Below, piece after piece: positions 9,671 to 21,545 of a DNA stretch of 64,000 nt. The position numbers were made by a program, and so were the translations under genes. Under the pieces are notes generated by a model that made no database searches, was not told the DNA's origin, and was given only the letters and a program-made list of their open reading frames with translations. Within the stretch, counting starts at the first letter, position 1; each line of letters begins with the position of its first letter. Location of the stretch: positions 26,826,610-26,890,609 of the forward strand of contig CM025849.1 in the NCBI GenBank assembly GCA_003952965.2. Direction: 5' to 3'. Source of the stretch: Morella rubra. Its lineage: Eukaryota > Streptophyta > Magnoliopsida > Fagales > Myricaceae.

Positions 9671-10720
9671 ATCACTCTAATGGAACCCTTTTTTTTCAGT
9701 AGGTTGAGGGGTTGCTACCATCCCATACCCTTTGATAAACTTTTGATAATACCTCGTGAGACCGAGGAACCCCTTCAAGGCCTTCAGGGACTTAGGAAGT
9801 GGCCATTCTAGCATGGCTTGCAGCTTGGATGGATTTGCCCATACTCTTTGAGCAGATATCAAATATCCCAAATAGTTTATTTCGCCACAAGCAAACTTAC
9901 ATTTCAACCTCTTAACAAAAAGATAGTGCTCCTGCATCACCTTTATTGTAACCTCCAAATGTTGTAAGTGCTCCTTCATACCCCTGCTATAGACCAAAAT
10001 ATCATTTAAAAAAAAAAATCAAGATGAATTTTCGTAGGTATGGCCTAAAAACCTCATTCATTAGGGACTGAAATGTTGAGGGAGTATTAGTGAGCCCAAA
10101 GGGCATCACTAGAAACTCGTAATGACCCTTGTGTGTTCAAAACACTATTTTTGGTATGTCCTCCTCCTTCACCCTGATATGGTGATAACCAGAACGTAGG
10201 TCCAGCTTAGAAAAAATCCTTGCCCCATGGAGCTTGTCCAGCAACTCAGCTGTAACTGATATGGGAAATTTGTCTTTGACTGTAACACTATTTAAGGCCT
10301 GATAGTCCACACAAAGACGCCAACTCCCATTGGCCTTTCAAACTAATGGAACCAAGGATGAAAATGAGCTTTAGGAAGCCCTAATCACACTATACTCTAG
10401 CAACTCTTGCATTATTTTCTCAATCTCATCCTTTTGATAATCAGCATAGCGGGTTGTGGGATCTCTTGGGTGGTAACCCTTGAGGTTTCTCAAAAACCTC
10501 TGGAAAATGCAACAACAACTTTGCCACTCTGCTCCTCCTTGTCTTTACTATCATTCAGCACCATCTGCAAGAACAACCCCATTTTTTCTCCTTTTATCAT
10601 TTTTAGTTTGACAGGGTATTGCATAAATTGGATTGCCACTAACCCAATTGAACCTCCTGCGAACCATGCTCAAACCTCATACTTAGGTCATTAAAATTTC
10701 GGGAAATGGTTGCTAGAGTT
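9671..10720 (-). pseudogene. Gypsy reverse transcriptase remnant
   Basis: Minus-strand pieces read [40 protein letters not shown] and [11 protein letters not shown], then [24 protein letters not shown] and LKGFLGLTRYYQKFIKGYG. The order is that of a Ty3/gypsy RT. The catalytic motif is damaged: an insertion-like A-run near 10005-10018 precedes NDILVYS, where YVDDILVYS or FFDDILVYS is expected. Several stops interrupt the frame. Confidence 0.9.
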
Positions 10721-10842
10721 TTCAGCCATTGGACCCCCAATACCATGCCACACCCTCCTAATACCAACACGTAAGTATCCGTGGTAAACATCCACCCTTG
10801 CATCTTAACCTTCATATTCCTAACTCCCCCTTCACTTCTGAT

Positions 10843-11097
10843 TCATTCTCCATTAGCCACAGCCACATTAAGCTTGTGCCTAGGGTCAATGGGCAGTTGA
10901 GCCTTTTTTATTACTGCTGGTTCCACAAAGTTGTGGGTGCTCCCACTATCAATAAGCACCACGATGTCTTGGTTGTGCAAACTGCCTTTAACCTGCATAG
11001 TTCTCATATTTCTTGAAGTAACATACACTATAATTGCATCAAGAGAGATGTTTATTCTTTCTTCACAAGTCTCCACCTTCATCACTTCTTCCACCAC
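10843..11097 (-). pseudogene. Gypsy aspartic protease remnant
   Basis: The minus frame reads VVLIDSGSTHNFVEPAVIKK, containing the DSG active-site triad of retroviral-type proteases. It lies between gag and RT as expected, but is separated from gag by an unrelated 1.4-kb insertion. Confidence 0.9.
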
Positions 11098-11104
11098 GGG
11101 TTGC

Positions 11105-12540
11105 CTGATGTGCTGTCGTAGGCAACCAAATTATAAAACCTATACTCCTAAAAATACATGTAGTGGTGCGAGTAAGGATTGTTTCCACGGGGAGTATCTA
11201 GCCTAGTCTTATGCTATGTGAACAAGGATGGGGGGTGGTGGTTTGAGTATAACGAAAATAATTTAGAGAAAAACAACTAAGGAACAATTCAAATTAAAGT
11301 ATCGAAATCAATCAAAAGAACAAACCTTGGTCTAGGTTAACATCCACCATCGGAATTTTACAACTGATCATCGATGCAAATATATATCAATTCACACTTT
11401 GAATATTCACCGCTGGAACTATTTTCCTATCTCTCCTTGGTCGCAGTTAATTAGAAAACAAGCGATCAAATTAACCCTAATTACTAAACAACCCAAGACA
11501 AATGCTAAAGGTTTAATCGAGTAGCAGCCTTAAGAATTAGAGAGATCGATGAAGCTAAACAACACAAACACAAGCGATTGCATTTAGTTTAGTCATTCAT
11601 TTTTCCTAAGATCTAATGATTTCTGACACAGCAAATCATTAAAACTTAGTTGCTTCACATATTAGAGGGATCAAACAATTACGGATTTGATATCTAACCC
11701 AGCATTAGATTGAAACGAATAATAAAATAGTATGCCTCCTAGTTATTAAACGAGACAATCATGAAAATAGGCATAGAAGAATATCCAATACTCAAAACAC
11801 AAATTGAACAATGAAAATAAATTAGATCTCACAGTTTTACTGATTCCGAGGCTTCCATTTCCCTTCGATCAAGTATAAAAGTTTAGCCACGCAAGGCCAT
11901 GAAGAAAACTAGAAGGAGAAGTTAGAAGAGAGGGGAGAGAGAGACGGCTAGTTCAGAAGTTTGATAGCTGCCTTACACGTTCATTACCCCCCTTGCAACC
12001 CTAGCCAATCTCTCCAATATATTCTAAAACTATGACAATATCCAAATCTCCCCATTGAAGGAAAATATTAAAAATAAAATAGAGACCTAATAAAACTAAG
12101 AAAGTGGCACCTTCCTATGGAATTTTCGTGCACCAGGTCTGGAAACTTCCCAAAATTAACAGGTCAGATCCGCATATCAAGATTGCAATCTATGGAATGT
12201 TCTAGAACGTCAACTGTGCAGGTGACGTAACTTCAAGCCCAATTTCTTCCACCATGCAGCCATTATCTCTTAAAACGCAAAACATAAAAATTGTAGATCA
12301 TTTTCTTGGGTTCCATAGCATCTTGAATCATCTCAATCAGAGTTTGGATGAGAGATTTATGCCCAGATTACGAAGCAATGTCGAAACTGTCCAAAATCGC
12401 CCAATTAACTTCGTTTTGCACTTAATGCCTCCATTTGTATCCTAAATCAAAACATAAGAAGAATCAGTACATTTAGGCACCAAATAAGTATAAAATACTG
12501 AACATTAAGGGAGAAAAATAAGACATTTTGTATTCTCATC
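11105..12540. mobile_element. Non-coding insertion between Gypsy gag and protease
   Basis: This ~1.4-kb AT-rich block has no Gypsy coding similarity. Its left end (TGCTGTCGTAGGCAACCAAA) and the following GTTTCCACGGGGAGTATC resemble a dispersed non-coding plant repeat. Its right end reads TTGTATTCTCATCA, so the block begins TG and ends CA as LTR-type ends do. No matching internal LTR pair, primer site or clear target duplication was found, so its class and exact ends are uncertain. Confidence 0.5.
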
Positions 12541-13500
12541 ATTGCCCTTCATTTTTTTCCTCATAAGAGGTTGTCTTCATGAATTCTTCACTACCATCAA
12601 CCATGAACAGCTTCAAGTTTGAGCACATGTGACCCGGGTTCCACTTGGAATCACAATGGTAGCAAAGGCCCTTATCATGCCTCTCCTTCATTTGCTAAAG
12701 GGAAATTCTCAGGACTCTCACATTCGGTTTAGTGGCAGCATTGGTTGCTTGATGTGCCACATGGGTGACAGAGAAATTGCTTGTCCAGCCCTCACTGTCT
12801 TCTTTCCCACCATTAGGTATTCTTCTTGTATCCTAGCCAACGCAAAAGCCCTCTATATGCTAATGAGATTCAACATTTTAACGGAGAGCCTAATCTCATC
12901 CTTTAAGCTGCCACTCAGGTAGTAGCTCAGTTTGTAATTTTCATCCAACCCTCCTAATCTGTTGGCGAGTACTTCAAACTAACTAGTATACTGTTCCACT
13001 GTACCTGTTTGTTTGAGTCTTACTATCCCCTCTATGGGTTTATCATAAACTTGAGGACCAAATCGGTTCAACAATGCTCGCTCAACCCCCTCCCAACTAG
13101 TAATTGCTCCTGATTTTTCTACCTCCCTAAACCAAATCAGAGCCTTACCCTCCATGTGAAATGAGGCCATGAAAATCTTGTGTTGGGGTGTTGTTTGGTT
13201 GAAGGCAAAAAACTGATTGGCCCTATATAACCAACTTGTTGGATCCTCACCATCAAATCTGGGGAATTCCAACCGTACTGACCTCATTTGAACGCCTCCT
13301 ACTTCATGATTGTTGTGTTGTCCATGTGTAGGTTGTTCTCCTTGATTCTGATCCAGTGTTTGTACCAAGGCTTGAAGACCCAAGGTCAGATGGCCCAGCT
13401 GCTTCATCAACTCCTCCATGCACAATCTCTGGGTCTCTTGTTCTTTTTGAACTTCCTCCATTCCTTCAGCCAACTTCATTGCCCAAGTACCATCTTTCAT
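12541..13500 (-). pseudogene. Gypsy gag remnant
   Basis: The best frame (12979-13500 minus, 173 codons) carries VRLEFPRFDGEDPTSWLYRA, then NQFFAFNQTT, FHMEGKALIWFREVE and LLNRFGP, the retrotransposon gag domain. It starts about 30 bases inside the 5' LTR boundary in element sense. Downstream (lower coordinates) the frame is broken but still gag-like, including a zinc-knuckle-like CPHC-rich region around 12600-12780. Confidence 0.85.
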
Positions 13501-13528
13501 TCCAGGAACAGCTGCTATGATACCAAAT

Positions 13529-13720
13529 TGTTACAAATTTCTGGAATGTAACTAAACTTCACTTGTATTAACTTTCATGGAAATCAAATAACAAATAAAG
13601 CCAATTCGAGGTGGCTAACCTCTCTTCTAAAAAATCATTCTTCACAGGTTCGATGCCCCAAAATGAAGAGTAGTCGACCTATAATGTAGTCTACCATCCC
13701 ACACACAGGTTGGCCAGAGA
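13529..13720 (-). repeat. Gypsy 5' LTR, part 1 (left of the CACTA-like insertion)
   Basis: Matches 7461-7650 of the intact LTR up to the sequence GGCCAGAGA, where the CACTA-like element begins. Confidence 0.9.
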
Positions 13721-14190
13721 CACTACAAAAAAATTGGTCTTTAGTGGCGGTTGCTAAAAATGCGGCTAAAAAGCCGAAAAAATCACCTATAGTGGTGGTC
13801 ACCAACAACCGCTACAGAAACCCTATAGCGGCGTTTGTGGAAAAACACCACTAAAGATCGAACCTTTAGCGGCGTTTTTTGCAAAATGCTGCTATAGGTT
13901 AAACTTTTAGCTGCGTTTTTCAAAAAGCACCGCTAAAAGTTTGATCTTTAGAGTTGCTTTTTAAAAACGCTGCCACACATTTGATCTGTAGCTGTGTTTT
14001 TCCACAAATGCCGCTAAAAGCCAAACTTATAGCGGCGTTTGTGCACAAACTCCCTATAGGTCTAATTTTTAGCAACGTTTTACAAAAAAGGCTGCTAGAA
14101 GTCAGATATTTACAGCGGTGGTCACTGTGACAGCCGCTAAAGCATTCACCTTTAGCAGCATTTATTTTAAAAATGCTGCTATAGGTATAC
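13721..14190. repeat. Left subterminal repeats of CACTA-like element 1
   Basis: Many short direct and inverted copies of TTTAGCGGCGTTTTT and AAAACGCTGCTAAA-like strings, roughly every 40-60 bases. In known CACTA elements such arrays are transposase-binding sites. The small minus-strand frame here (13920-14198) is an artefact of the repeats. Confidence 0.85.
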
Positions 14191-15230
14191 GTTAACATAA
14201 TATTTTTATTTATTAAATATAAGTATTTAATGTTAATAATTATTTTATATATTATTATATTCCTTTTAATATATAATTTTATTTTGTCATGTATTTGAAA
14301 AAAATTATTTTAAAGGACCTACTTAATAAAATATGGAATTAGAGGGAGTGTTATGAAAATTGAAGTTGTTATATGATATATTTTAAATTATCCATGGTTA
14401 TTATGGTAATTGCACATTTATTGATTAAATCTAAGTAGTTTAGAAAACATCTATTATCATACTTATAATGAGCATATATATTTTGAATAATTAGTAATAT
14501 AATACTATTTAATTAGGACATATTATTTAATTTCAAACAAAAAGATATTGTGAGATTAGCTTATGCAATTAAAGTACATAACTTAATATATGGTCTTAGA
14601 GGCTATGATTTAGTCATTAGGTATATAGGTACATACATATAAAGTACTTAGGTTAATTAGCACATATCATGTATATGATAAAGACATATAACAAATCATG
14701 CAATGTTATATAGAAGGCATTATACTTTTAAATTATAAGTATTATATATTATTACTACCAAACTATTTTAATTAAGATTATTATACTAGTTATAAAAAAG
14801 AGTGTAAAATAATATGCTATGTATTTAATACTAAGTATAAAGATTTTTAAATACTGTGCATATATCTTTATACACAGTGTGTAGTCAATATAATAGAATA
14901 ATTGTTTGAAAATTTACAATTGTCATATGATCTATATATTTTTCTAATACACATATATGATTTATTTAATATGAGAATAATTGGATAGTTATAAGTATAT
15001 GCATATTTATATAGGCAATAAGATAAGCAATATATATGTACTTTTTAAATTTTGAAATCTGACACAATTTTATTTAATTATTTTCTTATTTTCTTATCTA
15101 ACACTAATTTGACATGTCTGCTCATGTGGCTTCACATTTTTACTTCACCAGAATAAAAGAATATTATATAAATCAAAATAAAATAAACAAAATATAAAGA
15201 AAATAAAACAAAGCAAAATGGTGAGTTTCA
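14191..15230. other. AT-rich arm of CACTA-like element 1, shared with element 2
   Basis: No gene. Much of 14235-14700 recurs at 27660-27890 in element 2, for example the run containing GTCATGTATTTGAAAA and GGACCTACTTAATAAAATAT. This shared arm defines the two as one family. Confidence 0.7.
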
Positions 15231-15455
15231 TTTTAACTGCAAAACGGGGAGTTCCATTTTCATTTCCCGCGCGCTCCCACTGAAATCTCTCCCTCCCACT
15301 TCCTCTTCATCAAACGCTCTCCCTCTCCCTCTCCCTTAAAATCTCTTTTAGTTTCTCACCTCTCGCTCAACAAGAAACGATCTGGGGGAAAGCAGCAATT
15401 GTGCCTGCAATAATCTTCGATTTTCCTCTTTTATTCCCCTCTCGCTCAACAAGTC

Positions 15456-15580
15456 ATGATGGCCGGGATCACCGGAAGCAGCTTTCCTTGTAAGCCCCTC
15501 GTTGATCGGAACGCCAAAACGGGGCCGTACCTTCTCAAATCAAAGCTCGTCGGAGTATGGCTCTTCAACGCTCATGGTGA
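15456..15580 (+). pseudogene. Captured first-exon-like fragment, unrecognised
   Basis: After a C/T-rich leader (15260-15360) that looks like a plant 5' UTR, an ATG opens a frame reading MMAGITGSSFPCKPL, then KTGPYLLKSKLVGVWLFNAH. It ends at a GT donor-like site (GGTGAGTGG near 15577). GC content is higher than around it. The parent gene was not recognised. A 96-base stretch around the Copia-2 target (15739-15769 joined with 19713-19770) is also open and may be another captured exon. Confidence 0.45.
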
Positions 15581-15764
15581 GTGGCTTTTTTGTTTTATTT
15601 TTCTGATGCTCGTTTGGTCACTTTGAAAATATTGGAAAGGAGCGAATTTTTTTTTAAAAAAATCTAAGCTTTTAGTGGAATGGTAGCTCTTGATTAATGG
15701 GCTCACACATGATAGTTGGGAATTACTGGTGTTTTGTAGGTCGGTGTATTGTCTAAAAGTGAGG
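15581..15764. other. Intron-like captured sequence
   Basis: T-rich DNA following a donor-like GTGAGT and ending in a TTTTGTAG acceptor-like site at about 15738. It fits an intron carried along with captured exons. Confidence 0.35.
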
Positions 15765-15769
15765 CAGTT

Positions 15770-16020
15770 TGTTAACACAGCAGCTGATTCTACTCCTTTA
15801 GCACCAGACGATGCTGGCTCTACGATACCTCAATGATAGCCTAGTCTTTTAACGCTCTTTTGCGTATCTTTTTTGTTAGGATGTTTCCATTTTCTGTTAC
15901 CGCATATTGCGGCATACGTGTAAGTTGTTTATAAAAAGTGAATAGTGCACTACAATAACACTGTGCAGAAATATTCTTTCATGCGTACTCGTCTTATTCA
16001 TTTCTTTTCATGCTCTATTA
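15770..16020 (+). repeat. Copia-2 5' LTR
   Basis: Begins TGTTAACACAGCAG and ends TGCTCTATTA, immediately before the primer binding site. It lacks a short segment (around TTCTTCTAGAA) that is present in the 3' LTR. Confidence 0.92.
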
Positions 16021-16199
16021 TGGTATCAGAGCCTTTATTACCTCTGTCCTTAGCTCTTCAAAATGTCCAACGATGAGTCACTTGCAAGCAACATATCCTC
16101 ACCCAACTCTTCCTCATCTACCTCACTCACCTCTCTTTCACACCTTGTTACTGTCAAGCTCTCTAATGAGAACTATCTGCTCTGGCACGCTCAGATGAC

Positions 16200-17040
16200 T
16201 CCATATCCTGGCACGCTCAGATGACTCCATATCTGTGTGGCCAGCGTCTATTTGGGTTTGTAGATGGCACTTCTTCTGCACTTGCTCACTTTCTACCTTC
16301 CAGTACCACTTTCAATCTAGAATATTCATTCTGGGTTCAACAGGATTAGATGATCCTAAGTGCTCTCATATCGTCTCTTACAGAGCCACTGATTGCCCAG
16401 GTGGTTGGGTATTCTACTGCCCGTGAAGTCTGGATATCTTTGGAGGCACTTTTTTCAGTTGCAATCTCAAGCTTGGCTTGTCCAACTTCAGTACCAGCTG
16501 GTAACACTCAAAAAGGGTACTGACTCTGCTATAGATTATTTCTGTAAGCTAAAGAACCTGAGCGATACTCTTGCTACAGCAGGAAAAATCCTCAGTTCTA
16601 CTAAGCTTGTCATTTATTTACTCGCTGCTTTAGGACCGGACTATGACTCTTTTGTTTCTTCGGTCACTACTCAACTTGAACCTTTGTCCATTGAACAACT
16701 TTATGGTCATTTGTTGTCCCATAAGTCATGTATGAAGCATCATTCCTCTATATTTTCCTCTTTGGACATCTCAGCAAATGTTTCCACTGAGACCTTTTCC
16801 TCTCAGAATCGTGGTGGACGTGGAGGTCAATTTAATGGCAACCGTGGTCGTGGAAATGGCAATCGTGGGAATGGCAATTGCAGTTGTGGGAATGGTCGAG
16901 GTGGTGACTCTGGTTTTCCCACCTCTCTCGATTCTCACCCAACATGCCAAGTCTACTTTAAACTTGGTCACACTACCTTGCAATGTTGTCAAAGGTTCAA
17001 CCAAGCCTACTAGCACGATCCACCTTTTCACATGGCTTTT
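16200..17040 (+). pseudogene. Copia-2 gag remnant
   Basis: The frame 16393-17013 reads VSGYLWRHFFQLQ-like sequence, then LKKGTDSAIDYFCKLKNLSD, GPDYDSFVSSVTTQLEPLS and a glycine/arginine-rich segment (NRGRGNGNRGNGN). This matches the UBN2 gag domain and the basic linker before the zinc knuckle. The knuckle follows as CQVYFKLGHTTLQCCQRF, with a tyrosine/phenylalanine in place of the usual second cysteine. The upstream part (16060-16390) is frameshifted and contains a short duplicated segment, CTGGCACGCTCAGATGACTC. Confidence 0.85.
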
Positions 17041-18130
17041 TATAGCTCATTTGGTTCCTATGCTCTCGATGTTTCATGGTACCCAAACACAGCTGCCACA
17101 AATCATATTAACTCTGACTTATCTCATTTAAACCTTCAGTCTTAAGAGTACTCTGGTGATGCACAGCTCTGTGTGGGGGATGGTAATACTCTTCCCATTT
17201 CTCATATAGGCTTTCTCTTCCCCCCCCCCCCCCTCTACCAACACTCAGTTTATCTTTTATCGTCTTTTACATGTTCCTGATATCACCAAGAATCTTATTT
17301 ATGTTCGTCAGTTTTGTGCTGAAAACCATGTCTTTTTTCAATTTTATTCCAGTGCCTTTTTTGTGAAGGATTTCGACACGGGGAGCACTCTCTTCTCCAA
17401 GGCGGAACCCATGATGGCCTCTATGTGTTTCCCTCTGCTAACTCACCCCAGGCTCATCTCACATCCCTCACAGATTGGCACGCACGTCTGGGTCGCCCTG
17501 CCTTCTGTGTGGTTCATCAAGTTTTGTCTGCCCACCACCTTCCAGTTCAGTCCGTTCGTTCTCTCTCCTGTGTGCTCTGCATGTGCTCAAGCAAAGTCAC
17601 ACTGTCTTCCTTACTCACCCACCTCTACTCGGTCTTCTGCACCTTTAGATTTAATTTTTGCTGATCTATGGGGTCCATCCCCTGTACTTTCTACTCAAGG
17701 TTTTAAATATTATGTATCTTTTGTGGATGATTTTAGCCATTTTACATGGTTATTTCCTTTACTCTTGAAGTTTGATGTCCACTCGATTTTTGTTACTTTC
17801 AAACAATTTGTTGAACTTCAATTTAACACTCCTATTAAACAAGTGCAAACCGATGGTGGTGGTGAGTTTCAAGCCTTACACACTCTCTTTCGGGAGGCTA
17901 GAATTAATCATCCCCTTTCCTGTCCTCATGCTCATCAACAGATGGGCTCTGTTGAACGTAAGCACAGGCATGTGGTTGAGACTGGCCTTACTTTGCTTGC
18001 CCATGCCTCTGTTCCCCAAAAATATTGGACAGATGCCTTTATCTCTGCAGTTTACCTCATAAATCGCCTCCTTAGTCCATATTTTAAATTTCTTCGTGTT
18101 TTTAGTTCAGCTTGCTAGCCAAATCTTCGT
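17041..18130 (+). pseudogene. Copia-2 protease and integrase remnant
   Basis: The integrase core is clear in 17363-18118: ACAQAKSHCLPY, LDLIFADLWGPSPVLSTQGF, YYVSFVDDFSHFTWLFPL, VQTDGGGEFQAL and NHPLSCPHAHQQMGSVERKH. Catalytic Asp, Asp and Glu positions are present. A pure C run at 17221-17232 breaks the frame before it. The preceding protease-like part (17060-17160) is degenerate. Confidence 0.88.
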
Positions 18131-19450
18131 CCTTTTAACAAGCAGAAACTCGACTATAGGCCAACTTTATGTGTTTTTATTGGGTAAAGTCCTGATCACA
18201 AGGGGTACAAATGTCTTCATTGTCCTTCAAGCCGAATTTACATCTCTCGGAATGTACTCTTTGATGAAAAATCTTTTTCTTTTCATCATTCCACTACTAT
18301 CTCTCCTGTCAGCGCCCCACTTGTCACCCCTCTACCTTTTCCTCTTTTGTCTCCTATTGTCCCCTTGTCCTCGCCTGCGTTTACCCCCTCCACACCTGTC
18401 CCACCCTTGTCTGATGCGTCTCCCCTTGCTCCCGCGGGTCCCCCCCTGATTCCCCTCCTTCACGCCATCCCATGGTCACTCGGTCACATGCAAATTCTTT
18501 GCGCCCTAGTTAATACCGTTATGGCACTATCATGTGGCCTCCCCCACGTGCCTATCACACTTCTCTCACAGCTGTCCCTGATGAGCCCTCATGTGTCACC
18601 GAAGCCATTCGTTTTCCTAAGTGGTGTCGTGCAATGGAGTGTGAATTTCAGGCTCTTCTAACTAACCAGATGTGGTCTCTTGTGCCTTCTTCCCCGACTC
18701 AGAATGTTGTTGGATGCTGCTGGATTTTTAAAATAAAACGTAGGGCAGATAGCTCTTTGGAATGGTATAAAGCCGGGCTGGTTGCCAAAGGCTTTCACCA
18801 ACAGGCTGGTATAGATTACACTGATACCTTCAGCCCAGTGGTTAAATCCACTATAGTTCGACTGGTTCTTGCTATTGACGTTTCCTCTGGTTGATCTTGC
18901 AAACAACTCAATGTTCAGAATGCTTTTCTTCATGGCACTCTTCAAGATGTCGTTTATATGCAACACCTCCAGCGTTTGTGCATCCTGATTTTCCTCAGCA
19001 TGTTTGTTGTCTTCGCAAGGCTTTCTACGGCCTCAAACAAGCTTCTCGTGCCCGGTTCTCACGCTTGAGCTCTCGTCTTCTTGAGCTAGGCTTTGCAGCT
19101 TCTCGAGCTAAGTATCGTTCTCTTGCCAATGCCACAGCTGAGCTCTTATGGATCCAATCCCTCCTTCGTGAGCTTCACATGTTCCTGCCTCTTGCTCCAA
19201 CGTTGTGGTGTGACAACTTAGGAGCCACCTATCTTTCTGCCAATCATGTGTTTCATTCCAGTACAAAACATGTGGAAATTGATTTCCACTTTGTCCGCGA
19301 TCGTGTTGCTCCCAAGACTTTATCTGTTGCTTTTATCTCCAGCAAGGACCAGCTTGCGGATGTCTTTATCAAGCCCATTGTGACTGATCGCTTGCATCTT
19401 CTTCGCTCCAATCTTACTATCTTACTGTTGCCGTTGGAAGTGAGGGGGGC
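18131..19450 (+). pseudogene. Copia-2 RT/RNase H remnant with internal deletion
   Basis: Readable RT pieces are [60 protein letters not shown] and [11 protein letters not shown]. The sequence then jumps from RLLELGF to [20 protein letters not shown], so the end of RT including the YVDD motif is deleted. The RNase H tail is recognisable through to [15 protein letters not shown]. Confidence 0.88.
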
Positions 19451-19712
19451 TATTAACACAGCAGTTAATCCTACTCCTTTAGCACCAGACGATCCTGGCT
19501 CCACGATATGTCAATGATTCTTCTAGAATATCCTAGTCTTTTAACGCTCTTTTGCGTATCTTTTCTGTTAGGATATTTCCATTTTCTGTTACCGCATATT
19601 GCGGCATACATGTAAGTTGTTTATAATAAGTGCACAGTGCACTACAATAAAACTGTGCAGAAGTATTCTTTCATGCGTACTCGTCTTCTTCATTTCTCTT
19701 CGTGCTCTATTA
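19451..19712 (+). repeat. Copia-2 3' LTR
   Basis: Begins TATTAACACAGCAG (TG changed to TA) and ends TGCTCTATTA, then TSD CAGTT. It closely matches 15770-16020. Confidence 0.92.
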
Positions 19713-20062
19713 CAGTTCAAATGGTTGAGGATGCTGTTCTCTCCGTGTATTTCGTTCATTTCCTTGGAGGATCGTGAAAGTAAATGCTTATCATAAATTA
19801 TCAATTTGAGCAACTTATTGCATAGTTGATTAGCGTAAGGCGAAAGCTTCTGAACAAATTAGTTGTAGAGTTGTTTCATTTATACTGGAAATATTGGAAA
19901 GTTTGTCCAAGTCCTTGCATTCTGTCTGGCACAAGAATAGTACGAATTTGTAAGATTTTAGGGATGGAAATATATAGTCGAGGTTTGCTATATAGTTTTC
20001 TTCCGTTAACTTCAGATTTGTCTTCGTTTTTGTTTTGTTTACTTCTAAATTCTCGTCTGCAG

Positions 20063-20853
20063 GTACTTGAAATCCGATTTTATCATTCACCTTCTCGATT
20101 GTATGCCGTGGGATATCATCTACAAGGTATGTCTTTTCCATGTATGCTTGTATCTCTAAACACTGTTTCTTGAACTTGCTCCAATATATTGTTTGCCATT
20201 CTACATATGACTTGATACTGTTATGTTTTCTTTTTCCTCAAGTAATTATCATCATGATTCTGCCATTGATCCTAACTAAATTTTGTAGTTGTTTTCTACG
20301 AACCTTGTTTTTGTTTGCATTGACGTTTTTCTGATTCCCACATGAACACTTACTAGAGACACATGTTGTTGCAATCCTTTTGACCAAGTTTCTGACATAG
20401 GACTAGGTACAACATATTTTTAAGAGATCTTTAAATCGTAGAAGTACTCAATTGTTTATTTTTCAAGCTGTTTCTCTTTCTGTCAACATTTTGAGAACTC
20501 TGTTCTGAACAGGCTTGTGGGAAAAGAGAGGACGTGAGGTATCTTCTATGGATCAGGTTATATCGGGTGCGCAAGGTTACACAATTTTTTCAAACAATGG
20601 AAAAGGATATACGTACCAATTACTTGTTTGCTCGGATTGTTAAACTACTTGCTGTTGAACTCTACTGCACTCATACAACAGCCTGCATCTTTTATTATTT
20701 GGCTACCACTGTGCCTCCTTCTAAAGAGGGTTACACGTGGATTGGAAGTTTAAAGCTTGGCGACTATAGTATTATTCTCACTTCAGAGAGATTGACCTTT
20801 GGAAGCGCTACACATTGTCTTTATATTTTTCAATTGTTACCATGGCCACTGTT
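20063..20853 (+). pseudogene. Captured SKOR/GORK-type K+ channel fragment
   Basis: Two exons with a proper intron are recognisable. Exon one (20063-20126) follows a TCTGCAG acceptor and encodes YLKSDFIIHLLDCMPWDIIY before a GTATGT donor. Exon two starts at 20513 after an AACAG acceptor and encodes ACGKREDVRYLLWIRLYRVR, then MEKDIRTNYLFARIVKL, ELYCTHTTACIFYYLATTV and GYTWIGSLKLGDYS. These match plant outward-rectifying Shaker channels from the S4 region through S5 into the pore helix. A 2-base insertion after GDYS shifts the frame. Similarity ends at TMATV, just before the GYGD selectivity filter, so no channel could be made. It lies inside CACTA-like element 1. Confidence 0.85.
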
Positions 20854-21334
20854 GCTAAGTTACTTTCTATTTTGTCACTTTCTATGTCACCAAATACAAC
20901 CAAAAGTGTTAACAGTTTAAAATGAGATTTTTTGTGAGGCGTAGTCCATGAGTGCTCCGGCTTGGGCCAAATTTTTTGACCCGTCTTGATCTTCTCCGTA
21001 TGGTTAATATTCTGGTTACATTCACGAAAGTCTTTAAGGAATGTAACGTAAGCTCTCTCCTTTAATTTTCACCTTATTGAAAATTGCATGTTGGTATCCA
21101 GAATATTCATGTAGTCAAGTGCTCAATGCATTAACTCATTTTAATGGTCTTGCAACTAAAACTTAGATGATTTCTTTAACCATGTGTGTGGTGCATTACG
21201 TTATTGGTTCCATTCCTTTGTAATTGGATATGTTTCTTTGTCTTCAGAATGCTTTTTTGTGACTTGTTTTACTGATGGCCTGGCTTAAAAATTCCTTTGT
21301 TTGCTGACATTGCTTGATCTGATTTCTGGTGCAG
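20854..21334. other. Captured or filler non-coding DNA in CACTA-like element 1
   Basis: No coding frame beyond the channel fragment. T-rich composition is compatible with intron sequence leading to the acceptor at 21333-21334. Confidence 0.4.
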
Positions 21335-21388
21335 CTTGTTTTTATAGTTTTCACTGGAGAGGCCTGGGGTTACCTTGGTAGCAGAAGA
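21335..21388 (+). pseudogene. Captured nicastrin-like exon
   Basis: After a GTGCAG acceptor the sequence encodes LVFIVFTGEAWGYLGSRR. This resembles the FTGEAWGYLGSRR segment of plant nicastrin, a gamma-secretase subunit. Only this short piece is recognisable. The following bases do not continue the nicastrin sequence, and the frame stops soon after (PNSEF then stop). The assignment rests on 18 residues and should be tested by search. Confidence 0.5.
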
Positions 21389-21545
21389 TGTGGACCACAG
21401 CCTAACTCAGAATTCTAGGTGCAACGTTTGATGGTAAGATACTTTTGTCCTTAAGTGTCTACTAAGCTCTTGTGTTTGTATTTATTTATTTTTATCTTTA
21501 TTCAAAATATTATTGTTTGTTAATTTTTCAATATTGCAATTGCAG

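Larger units (their letters stand above)
15765..19717 (+). mobile_element. Copia-2: Ty1/copia element nested in CACTA-like element 1
   Basis: LTRs are 15770-16020 and 19451-19712, flanked by TSD CAGTT (15765-15769 and 19713-19717). A perfect TGGTATCAGAGCC primer site follows the 5' LTR (16021-16033), and GTGAGGGGGGC precedes the 3' LTR. Gag, integrase, RT and RNase H occur in Copia order on the plus strand. The middle of RT is deleted and the frame is broken many times, so it is a defective copy. Confidence 0.93.

Noticed and set aside
13721..14190. CRISPR-like regular repeats
   Set aside because: Repeats are short, inverted and variable with unequal spacing, typical of CACTA subterminal sites; the host is a plant.
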